Shown here: positions 45,851 to 53,112 of the stretch, piece by piece
Numbering within the stretch: position 1 is the stretch's first letter
How the letters are laid out: every line of letters begins with the position of its first letter
Position numbers and translations under genes: made by a program
The notes under the pieces: model-generated
Told to the model about the DNA's origin: nothing
Database searches by the model: none
Seen by the model: only the letters and a program-made list of their open reading frames with translations
Assembly: GCF_050611725.1 (NCBI RefSeq)
Contig: NZ_JBODJB010000001.1
Span: forward strand, 3,038,001-3,102,000
From: Ferruginibacter sp050611725
GTDB lineage: Bacteria > Bacteroidota > Bacteroidia > Chitinophagales > Chitinophagaceae
Direction: 5' to 3'
DNA length: 64,000 nt

Positions 45851-47587
45851 ATGAATGCATTTCAAGCCTTAGGCTTAAACGAACAATTAGTACAAGCCGT
45901 AACCGATCTAGGTTTCGAAACCCCCACACCAATTCAGGAACAAGCCATTCCGGTTTTATTATCAGGAACAATGGATTTTGTTGGATTAGCACAAACAGGT
46001 ACAGGTAAAACTGCAGCGTTTGGACTACCATTATTACAACTGATCAGCATCGCAGATAAACATCCTCAGGCTTTGATCGTTTGTCCTACAAGAGAGCTTT
46101 GTTTACAAATTACAAAAGACTTAGAAGTATTTACAAAACATACAAGAGGTTTAAAAATGGAAGCCGTATATGGTGGTGCTTCTATCTCTATGCAGATACG
46201 CAATTTACGCAGCGGCGTGCACATTGTTGTTGCTACTCCCGGTAGATTGATCGATCTAATAGAACGTAAAGCCATCGATCTTCAAAAAGTAAAATATGTA
46301 GTGTTGGATGAAGCCGATGAAATGTTGAACATGGGCTTTAGAGATGATATCGATTTTGTTTTAAAAAATACAGTAAACAGAGAAAGCATTTGGTTATTCA
46401 GTGCAACCATGCCGCCTGAAGTTAGAGCTATCTCTAAAAACTTCATGACCAATCCTAAAGAAATTACGGTTGGTAAAAAGAACAGTGGCAATGTAAATAT
46501 CGATCATCAATTCATGACAGTAGCTGCCCATCAGCGTTATGAAGCATTAAAAAGAGTGATTGATTTTAACCCCGGCATGTATGGTATTATTTTTACCCGT
46601 ACCAAATTAGATGCACAGGATATTGCAGAAAAATTAACAAGAGAGGGTTACGAAATTGAAGCCTTGCATGGAGATCTTACTCAACAACAAAGAGATAAAG
46701 TAATGGGCAGATTCCGTACAAAACATTTGCAATTATTGATTGCTACAGATGTGGCTGCCCGTGGTATTGATGTTGATGGCGTTACACATGTTATCAATTA
46801 CGAATTACCGGACGATATTGAAGTATACACACATAGAAGCGGACGTACTGCACGTGCAGGTAAAACAGGTATTTGTTTATCCATTACACATAGCAGAGAA
46901 ACATATAAGATCAAGCAATTGGAGCGTATGATCAATTCTCAATTCCATAAGATTGATGCTCCAAGCGGTAAAGAAGTTTGCAGAAAACAATTCTTTCATT
47001 TCATGGAAAAATTAATGAGTGCGGATATTTCTCATGGTGACTACGAAACTTACATGGGTGATCTGCAAACAAAATTTGCTGATGTTACAAAAGAAGAAAT
47101 TTTACAAAGAGTAGCTGCGTTAGAATTTAGTCACTTCTTGAAATATTATGAAAATGCTCAGGACTTGAATTCGAAAGGTGATTTTGGTAGAGACAGAAGA
47201 GATAATGGAAACAGCAGAGATGGTAGAGATAACGGAAACAGAAGAGAAAGAGGCGACCGCAACCAACGTGACAATGGCTATACAAGATTATTCATCAACC
47301 TTGGCACAAAAGACGGTTTTTACAAAGCTAGTTTTCTACAATTCATTTTGGACGAAAGCAACCTGAATAAGGAAGTACTAGGCCGTATAGATATGAAGGA
47401 AATGAACAGCTGGGTAGAGATAGATAAGGCTGCAGCCGGCAAAATGATCAAGAGTATTGATGGCAAAAAATACAATGGCAGACAGGTACGTATGAATGAA
47501 GCCGATGGTGGTTTCAGAAGACCAAGCGATGAAGGTAGAGGCGGCGGAGAAAGGAAAAGAATACCGATGAGGGATAAAAGGAACTAA
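45851..47587 (+). CDS. DEAD-box ATP-dependent RNA helicase with C-terminal DbpA-type RNA-binding domain
   Basis: This 578-residue helicase probably unwinds structured rRNA or mRNA, as CsdA/DeaD and DbpA do in ribosome assembly and cold adaptation. All core motifs are present: the Q motif region FETPTPIQEQAIP, I AQTGTGKT, Ia PTRELC, II DEAD, III SAT, and VI HRSGRTARAGKTG. After the core come a helical linker, a low-complexity Arg/Asp/Asn/Gly-rich stretch (around residues 440-480) and a DbpA-type domain (YTRLFINLGTKDGFYKASFLQFI, GRIDMKEMNSWVEI). A basic tail ends the protein. The long leader and the hairpin terminator at its end suggest a stand-alone, post-transcriptionally controlled gene. Confidence 0.93.
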   Translation: MNAFQALGLNEQLVQAVTDLGFETPTPIQEQAIPVLLSGTMDFVGLAQTGTGKTAAFGLPLLQLISIADKHPQALIVCPTRELCLQITKDLEVFTKHTRGLKMEAVYGGASISMQIRNLRSGVHIVVATPGRLIDLIERKAIDLQKVKYVVLDEADEMLNMGFRDDIDFVLKNTVNRESIWLFSATMPPEVRAISKNFMTNPKEITVGKKNSGNVNIDHQFMTVAAHQRYEALKRVIDFNPGMYGIIFTRTKLDAQDIAEKLTREGYEIEALHGDLTQQQRDKVMGRFRTKHLQLLIATDVAARGIDVDGVTHVINYELPDDIEVYTHRSGRTARAGKTGICLSITHSRETYKIKQLERMINSQFHKIDAPSGKEVCRKQFFHFMEKLMSADISHGDYETYMGDLQTKFADVTKEEILQRVAALEFSHFLKYYENAQDLNSKGDFGRDRRDNGNSRDGRDNGNRRERGDRNQRDNGYTRLFINLGTKDGFYKASFLQFILDESNLNKEVLGRIDMKEMNSWVEIDKAAAGKMIKSIDGKKYNGRQVRMNEADGGFRRPSDEGRGGGERKRIPMRDKRN

Positions 47588-47594
47588 TTTCTAA

Positions 47595-47624
47595 TATTTT
47601 CTGCAAAAAATTTTGCAGAAAATA
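47595..47624 (+). terminator. Terminator after the helicase, overlapping the tRNA promoter
   Basis: TATTTTCTGCAAAA, a two-base centre and the exact complement make a 14-bp perfect stem. It begins eight bases after the helicase stop. Its right arm contains the TTTG used as -33 box by the tRNA-Val promoter. Confidence 0.75.
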
Positions 47625-47641
47625 TTTAACCCTTATCTTTG
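47612..47641 (+). promoter_or_regulatory. Promoter for tRNA-Val
   Basis: TTTG (47612-47615), an 18-base spacer and TATCTTTG (47634-47641) closely match the Bacteroidota consensus. The tRNA begins 18 bases after the -7 box. Confidence 0.75.
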
Positions 47642-47658
47642 CACTCCCAAATAAGGAA

Positions 47659-47733
47659 GGGAGCTTAGCTCAGTTGGTTTAGAGCATCTGCCTTACAAGC
47701 AGAGGGTCACAGGTTCGACTCCTGTAGCTCCCA
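47659..47733 (+). tRNA. tRNA-Val (anticodon UAC)
   Basis: This 75-base tRNA folds perfectly. The acceptor stem is GGGAGCT with AGCTCCC. The D-arm is GCTC...GAGC, and the anticodon arm TCTGC-CTTACAA-GCAGA carries anticodon TAC. The T-arm is ACAGG-TTCGACT-CCTGT with discriminator A. The 3' CCA is not encoded (ACAG follows). It has its own promoter and a hairpin terminator at 47744-47772. A partial, altered copy of its 3' half lies 337 bases downstream. Confidence 0.97.
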
Positions 47734-47743
47734 CAGAAACAAA

Positions 47744-47772
47744 CCTCACAGAAATGTGGGGTTTTGTATTTT
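47744..47772 (+). terminator. Terminator after tRNA-Val
   Basis: CCTCACA, a GAAA tetraloop and TGTGGGG (one G-U pair) are followed by TTTTGTATTTT. A closely similar hairpin follows the second tRNA-like copy at 48093-48127, so the terminator was duplicated together with the tRNA 3' end. Confidence 0.8.
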
Positions 47773-48034
47773 ACGGAATTCAAAGTGTACATATTATTTT
47801 CAGCAATAAAGGATAAATACTATATCGAGTTTACTGCTGATGAGTTATCTGAACGTATAAGAAAGCACAATACTAATCATAAAAGCTTTACAGGTAAAAC
47901 AGGAGACTGGAAATTAGCATACCAATAAACTTACTTCGCAAAAAATGAAGCCACAAATGGAGAGACAAATAAAAAACTGGAAAAGTAGACGATTAATTGA
48001 AAAGCTCATTGGGTTAGAGCATCCCGATTTATAA
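47764..48034 (+). pseudogene. GIY-YIG endonuclease relic fused to tRNA-like sequence
   Basis: Translated from a TTG at 47764 the frame reads LYFTEFKVYILFSAI, KDKYYIEFTADELSERIRKHN, TNHKSFTGKTGDWKLAYQ and then a stop at 47926. This is a GIY-YIG nuclease N-terminus, with VYI for GIY, YYIEF in place of the usual YYVGY (the invariant Gly is Glu), and the conserved Arg of SERIRKHN. The same frame continues past the stop as TYFAKNEAT. Then one extra base shifts to MERQIKNWKSRR and LIEKLIGLEHPDL, ending at 48034, which is the usual basic C-terminus. At least two lesions and a lost motif Gly make it inactive. The final codons (about 48004-48034) coincide with D-arm- and anticodon-arm-like tRNA sequence. 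It was too broken to appear as an ordinary open frame. Confidence 0.85.
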
Positions 48035-48093
48035 TCGGGAGGGTCACAGGTTCGACTTTCCGATGAATCGGAACAAGCTCTGTAGCTCCCACA
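48004..48093 (+). pseudogene. tRNA-Val-like partial copy with hairpin insertion in the T-arm
   Basis: From 48039 to 48057 the sequence is identical to 47702-47720 (19 bases of variable and T-loop sequence), and 48080-48093 is identical to 47722-47735 (14 bases of T-stem, acceptor stem and flank). Between them lie 22 bases, where the intact gene has one. These include the perfect hairpin TTCCGAT-GA-ATCGGAA (48058-48073), and they split the T-stem. Upstream, GCTC...GAGC (48004-48020) mimics a D-arm, and CCCGA-TTTATAA-TCGGG (48023-48039) mimics an anticodon arm. No matching 5' acceptor strand is present, so it cannot mature as a normal tRNA. Confidence 0.85.
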
Positions 48094-48127
48094 AAAGCCT
48101 CACAGCAATGTGAGGCTTTTTGTTTTG
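48093..48127 (+). terminator. Terminator after the tRNA-like copy
   Basis: AAAAGCCTCACA, a GCAA tetraloop and TGTGAGGCTTTT form a perfect 12-bp stem followed by TTTGTTTTG. It is a better-preserved version of the hairpin behind the intact tRNA. Confidence 0.8.
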
Positions 48128-48227
48128 TACTAAGCTTTGGTACTACTATTAAGCTTTATTGGCGTCGCACACTTGTACCATATAACTTTATTCAGCGTTT
48201 TAAAACAGGAGCAACTACACAAAATAA

Positions 48228-48248
48228 AAACCTCTCATTGCTGAGAGG
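48228..48248 (-). terminator. Terminator after the type A T9SS protein gene
   Basis: On the minus strand CCTCTCA, a GCAA tetraloop and TGAGAGG are followed by TTTTTATTTT. It lies 38 bases after the stop codon of the large gene. Confidence 0.85.
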
Positions 48249-48285
48249 CTTTCATTTTAAAATGCATTTGGTTTTCAGTGATGCA

Positions 48286-51200
48286 TTAATTCATTACTAC
48301 TTTTTCAATTATTTTTTTACCTACCGGAGTTATTATTTCTAACAAGTAAGTTCCTTTATTTAAAGTAGGTATTGTTATGTTTTGAGTGTTACTGCCTTCA
48401 GTATGCTCGAAGCTTGTTTTCAAAAATTTCTGACCTAAAAGATTCGTCAGTTTTACAAAATACTTACCTCCCATTTGATCATCTAAACGAATAGCGATCT
48501 TATTATCGGCGATCATTGTAGATATTAGACTAATACCTGCTGCAATTTTAACAACAGTTACTTTTACAACATTTGTATACTTGGTTGTACCTGATAGATC
48601 CACAGTTTTGATACGATAATAATTTACACCCGCTTTAGGACTTTCATCTGTAAAACTATAAGATGCGGCAGCGCCATTATTAGCAGCAGCAGCAAGAGTT
48701 GCTATTGGAGAAAAGCTTACACCATCTTGAGATCGTTCTACTTCATATTGTTTAACGCCATTTTCTACCGACGCATTCCATTCTACTTTTATTGTTGCAT
48801 CTTTTTGCTGCGCCTTGAAAGACGAAATTGTAACAGGTGTTACACCTGCGATCTTAAACACGATTCTGAATCTGTCAGTAAATGTTGCAATATTAGTTGA
48901 AACTGCGTCAAAATCATAATGACTGACTGCACCAAGATCAATCGGTATGCTTGTTGATAAATATTTATCTTCCAAAACAGCTGTAAGACCTTGTGTATCC
49001 ATCCCCGAAGGTTTAAGTTCCAGACGATATTTTGCGGTCTTTAATCCTGTTATTTTGTAGAATATAGAGTCTTTATCAGTAATAAGACTTCTCCTTTCAA
49101 TTGCTAATAACTTAGTATCTCTAACCATACTGATATTCTCTCCAAAATTACTTGTTTTAACCGCATCATTACCATCAATTGTATTGCTAAAATTACCACT
49201 GTAAGCCATTGTAGTACCATCTGCATAAACCGGTAAATTGTTTACGATAGGATACAGACCCGTTACTAACAGACTTGGAACTGCCTGAGGACGGAAGCCT
49301 AAACCGTTCACATTTTTACCACTGGTTTTAGCACTTTCCGCTATACGAATTTGTGATGCTCCGTTTGATTTAACGATAAAGGCCATGCCTGATTCGATCT
49401 TACTATTACTCTGATTAAATTCATAACTACTTCCTACTCCGCAGCCCCCACAAAGACCTCCACTGAAGTACACAAAATTACCCAGTTTGTAAAGCCCTTC
49501 AACTTTTGGATCCCATAATTGAAGCGTATTATCAATACTGCCTGACAGAACTGAAATATTATTAAAATCTATTTCAGATGCAAATGGATTACCTACAAGG
49601 TTAAAACCATCTACCAAATTAACATCCTGGTTGCCTGTACGTAATGCACCTGTAGTTCTTAGTCGTGCAGGAGAATTGGTTACAATATCTGTAGCAGACA
49701 CTCCTACTGTTCTATTACCTCTGATATAGACCATCCATGCTCTTGCGTTGTTTACAATATTAATAGTATTGGTAGCTGCCGTAGCACCTGACCAACTTGG
49801 CACAAGCCCTGGATTATAACTTAATAAAGACCAGCTTGGTGTTTTTGCGTCATACCCTGCTGCTCCGCTAGGACTGGTAATTAAAGTACCAAAGCCATTA
49901 TCAAGCGCTCCACTTTCCTGCCATGATGCAAATACCTTTTGAGTACTTTGCGTTGGAATCGCAAGCATTCTCCAACCTCTGTAAGCATTTTGTGCAGTAA
50001 ATCTTTCTACAGTTACATTGCTTGCACCTTGTAACGCAGTGGTCATTTGGCCAATCGAACCGGTTCCTGCTGCTGTTGATCTTATAATAACCGGATTACC
50101 ATGAAAATCTATTGTTCCACCTGTAGCTTTTAATTCTACTCCGGCACCAATGATTAAAGTATCACCTGCTGTATTAGCATTGAAATCAAATGAACCGGTA
50201 ACATCAAAATCTGTATCTAACGTTACTTTACCACTGCCAGAATTGATCACAATAGACGACCCTGAAGTAGGAACCACACCACAAGACCAATTCGAAGCAT
50301 TATTAAAATTACTGTTTGAACCCGTCCACACATTATTTGCTGCAGCAACATCTGCTGTATTACTTGTAGAATTACAGCCCCCTGTTCCTGTACCGATTAC
50401 ATAATATCCGCTACCGATATTCAAACTATTCCATGTCAATGCAGCATTTGTACCAGATTTAGGACTTTGAACAGGCGTATTAGTGCCATCATATAATTGG
50501 TAGTTGATCGTATTTGCACCCGATGTTGTTGAACTGATCGTCCCTGTTCCATCATTATTCGAACAAATAGAACTGCCGGATAAATTCAGTGCAGCGGGAA
50601 CTGCGTTTATTATTACCGTTACACTACCTTCTGTTCCCCAACATCCGGCCGCACTTCTTGAACGGAAATAATAAGTACCTGATGTACTCACTACTTCTGA
50701 TGTAGATGCTGTTGATGTAGATGTACCACCTGAAGTGGCACCTTGGAAATATATTGTACCACCTGATCCACCACTGGCGGTTATCGTTGTGCTACCGCAG
50801 AATGTACCGGCACCGCTGACATTCGTTATTGCAGGATTTGGGTTAATCGTTACCGTTACACTACCTTCTGTTCCCCAACATCCGGCCGCACTTCTTGAAC
50901 GGAAATAATAAGTACCTGATGTACTCACTACTTCTGACGTCGATGCTGTTGATGTTGATGTACCACCCGAAGTAGTACCTTGGAAATATATTGTACCACC
51001 TAATCCACCACTGGCGGTTATCGTTGTGCTACCGCAGAATGTACCGGCACCGCTGACATTCGTTACTGCCGGAATTGGATTCAGCGTTACCGTTACACTG
51101 CCTTCTGTTCCCCAACATCCGGCCGCACTTCTTGAACGAAAATAATAAGTACCTGAAGCACTCACTACTTCTGATGTAGATGCTGTTGATGTAGATGTAC

Positions 51201-52887
51201 CACCTGAAGTGGTACCTTGGAAATATATTGTACCACCTGATCCACCACTTGCTGTAATGGTTGTTGAACTACCACAGAATGTACCACCCCCGCTGGCATT
51301 GGTTACTGCAGGAAGTGCATTTACTGTTAGTGTAGCCGCAGAAGAAGTTGCAGTACCATTAATATTTGTGAACACAGCTTGATATTCATAATTATTCAAT
51401 CCTGTAACATTAGAAATACCTACCGTACCTGTAGTTACATTTGAATAAACACCACCATTGGAAATGTTTGTAAAACTTCCTGCCGGAACTTTCTGCTGCC
51501 ATTGAATAGTAGGCGCAGGCAATGAAGTTGATGCCGCTGTAAAACTTGTAGCGGCAAGGTCACAAGCTGATGTATTAGACGGTTGTGTTGAAACAGCAAG
51601 TGCATTCGCCTCACCTGCTTCAAACTCACCAAATGCAGTTAATCCTGTTTTACTGATCTTATTTGATACAATTGATGGCGAAGCAATGTTTGCCCAACTG
51701 CTTGTATAATTTCTTAATTTATAATTTGAAGGTGTTCCACCAGGTGATGCATTTGAAAAATCAAATGTTGCATCATAATTCGTTAAAGAACCTGTACCTG
51801 TTTTGGTAAGCACCCAGTAAACTTTTGCGTAATTCGTTCTGTCGATACCAGATGGTTGTGTACCAACAGGATCATTAGAAGAAAAACCTGCCGCAGTTCC
51901 GGCTGATATACTTACAACACCAGAAACACCCGTTATTGTCATTGTATACGGTGCATATATGCTTGATGTTCCTATTGGATAAACCAAGCCGGTAGTTGTT
52001 CCTGCTGGAAAAGTAAATTCCAGATTACCAACTACATATTTACTCGAAGATGAGTTTACAATTGCTGTTAAAGGTGTCGCTTTTGTTAAACTAAGTTTGA
52101 AAGCATTAGTGGTTATTTTACCGTTGGTAAAAGTTACATTATTCGCCACAGTTCTGTTAGCATTCAATATTATTCCATTTGAATTATCAACGATCAAACC
52201 TCCGGTCCCTGAAAAAGTAGAAGGAAATTCAGAGCCTGTTGTTTGTGAAGATGATCCTTTATATTCCAGTGTTGAGGCAGCGCCATATGTAGTTACACTA
52301 CCTGTTGCAGTAGCTGTACCCTGCATTGATAGTTTACCATTTACTGTTATACCTGTTATAGTTTTAACGCCACTACCTGATAATGTAAGATTATTATAAG
52401 AGCTAAAGCCAGATGCTACGGTTTGAGCCCCTGCAGCATTATACTCAAAAGTACCGTTACCGGCAGTGTAAGTAATAAGGTTATTAATAGTAACAGAACC
52501 ACCGATCTTCATCGTACCGGTATTTGTCATATTTATTGCTCCTCTTCTGTTTCCTGAACCACCTATGGTTAAATTCCCTACAATAGTGAGCACTCCCAAT
52601 CCATTGGCATCATATTGCAATGTGCCGGTTTGGTTGTTATTACTTGGATTGATTGCCAGTGATGCACAAGTTGCAGTAGCAACATCAACAGTAACGGTTA
52701 TGTTACCATTGATAGTTACAGCATCTGTTGAACTTGGAACAGAACTTCCACCCCATGTAGCTGTACTACTCCACAAGCCCGAAACACTAGCCGTTCTTTG
52801 TGCTAAAAGGCTATTTGATATTACTAAGAATGCAAAAAAAGTGAGAAGCGTTAGTGCATTTTTTCGTTGAAAAAATACTTGTTTCAT
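48286..52887 (-). CDS. Giant secreted repeat protein with T9SS type A sorting domain
   Basis: This 1533-residue exported protein has a signal peptide ending at SLLAQ. A beta-helix-like opening follows (SGLWSSTATWGGSSVPSSTDAVTINGNITV), as in other Bacteroidota surface proteins with a G8-like start. Then come an Ig-like region and three near-identical 79-residue modules (FCGSTTITASGG, YYFRSRSAAGCWGTEGSVTV), each with paired cysteines. A second beta-helix-like segment follows, then a fibronectin-like domain (KVEWNASVENGVKQYEVERSQDG), and finally a type A T9SS C-terminal domain (GKYFVKLTNLLGQKF, NKGTYLLEIITPVGKKIIEKVVMN). T9SS exports such proteins and usually anchors them to surface lipopolysaccharide. 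The role is probably adhesion or matrix. Confidence 0.9.
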   Translation of the reverse strand: MKQVFFQRKNALTLLTFFAFLVISNSLLAQRTASVSGLWSSTATWGGSSVPSSTDAVTINGNITVTVDVATATCASLAINPSNNNQTGTLQYDANGLGVLTIVGNLTIGGSGNRRGAINMTNTGTMKIGGSVTINNLITYTAGNGTFEYNAAGAQTVASGFSSYNNLTLSGSGVKTITGITVNGKLSMQGTATATGSVTTYGAASTLEYKGSSSQTTGSEFPSTFSGTGGLIVDNSNGIILNANRTVANNVTFTNGKITTNAFKLSLTKATPLTAIVNSSSSKYVVGNLEFTFPAGTTTGLVYPIGTSSIYAPYTMTITGVSGVVSISAGTAAGFSSNDPVGTQPSGIDRTNYAKVYWVLTKTGTGSLTNYDATFDFSNASPGGTPSNYKLRNYTSSWANIASPSIVSNKISKTGLTAFGEFEAGEANALAVSTQPSNTSACDLAATSFTAASTSLPAPTIQWQQKVPAGSFTNISNGGVYSNVTTGTVGISNVTGLNNYEYQAVFTNINGTATSSAATLTVNALPAVTNASGGGTFCGSSTTITASGGSGGTIYFQGTTSGGTSTSTASTSEVVSASGTYYFRSRSAAGCWGTEGSVTVTLNPIPAVTNVSGAGTFCGSTTITASGGLGGTIYFQGTTSGGTSTSTASTSEVVSTSGTYYFRSRSAAGCWGTEGSVTVTINPNPAITNVSGAGTFCGSTTITASGGSGGTIYFQGATSGGTSTSTASTSEVVSTSGTYYFRSRSAAGCWGTEGSVTVIINAVPAALNLSGSSICSNNDGTGTISSTTSGANTINYQLYDGTNTPVQSPKSGTNAALTWNSLNIGSGYYVIGTGTGGCNSTSNTADVAAANNVWTGSNSNFNNASNWSCGVVPTSGSSIVINSGSGKVTLDTDFDVTGSFDFNANTAGDTLIIGAGVELKATGGTIDFHGNPVIIRSTAAGTGSIGQMTTALQGASNVTVERFTAQNAYRGWRMLAIPTQSTQKVFASWQESGALDNGFGTLITSPSGAAGYDAKTPSWSLLSYNPGLVPSWSGATAATNTINIVNNARAWMVYIRGNRTVGVSATDIVTNSPARLRTTGALRTGNQDVNLVDGFNLVGNPFASEIDFNNISVLSGSIDNTLQLWDPKVEGLYKLGNFVYFSGGLCGGCGVGSSYEFNQSNSKIESGMAFIVKSNGASQIRIAESAKTSGKNVNGLGFRPQAVPSLLVTGLYPIVNNLPVYADGTTMAYSGNFSNTIDGNDAVKTSNFGENISMVRDTKLLAIERRSLITDKDSIFYKITGLKTAKYRLELKPSGMDTQGLTAVLEDKYLSTSIPIDLGAVSHYDFDAVSTNIATFTDRFRIVFKIAGVTPVTISSFKAQQKDATIKVEWNASVENGVKQYEVERSQDGVSFSPIATLAAAANNGAAASYSFTDESPKAGVNYYRIKTVDLSGTTKYTNVVKVTVVKIAAGISLISTMIADNKIAIRLDDQMGGKYFVKLTNLLGQKFLKTSFEHTEGSNTQNITIPTLNKGTYLLEIITPVGKKIIEKVVMN
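50615..51325 (-). repeat. Three tandem 237-bp repeats inside the type A T9SS gene
   Basis: The segment beginning ACCGTTACACT recurs at 50615, 50852 and 51089, exactly 237 bases (79 codons) apart. The copies are almost identical at DNA level across most of their length. Such sequence identity points to recent duplication or gene conversion, with copy number likely to vary between strains. Confidence 0.9.
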
Positions 52888-52913
52888 TGGATTGAGTTTA
52901 AGGTTATTGGTAA

Positions 52914-52931
52914 TATCATTTAGTAATGATA
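52914..52931 (+). promoter_or_regulatory. Palindrome upstream of the type A T9SS gene
   Basis: TATCATT, a four-base loop (TAGT) and AATGATA form a perfect 7-bp stem, 26 bases upstream of the ATG at 52887. It could be an operator or a leader hairpin. No -7 box was found in the 225-base gap to the next gene. Confidence 0.35.
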
Positions 52932-53112
52932 CGCTCCTATTTAACGCTTATCCCCTGCCTTTATTGTCGAAAGTCCCATTCACATTGAATTACGCCGAAC
53001 TGACTCTTCGCATTACCCGTGATTTACTGATAGTAATTTTACTATGAATATAATACCTAAAAGCTAGAAATGCAATAGTAATCAATAGAAAAGAAGGTTA
53101 GGATCAACAAAC

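Noticed and set aside
45720..46031. Minus-strand ORF of 103 residues across the helicase start
   Set aside because: It overlaps the helicase N-terminus and leader and has no protein-like pattern; it is a shadow frame.
48004..48093. Second functional tRNA gene with anticodon TAT (Ile)
   Set aside because: The arms can be drawn, but the T-stem is split by 22 bases and no 5' acceptor strand pairs with AGCTCCC, so it is a partial copy.
50615..51325. CRISPR-like regularly spaced repeat
   Set aside because: Copies are 237 bases with no unique spacers and lie in frame inside a coding gene.
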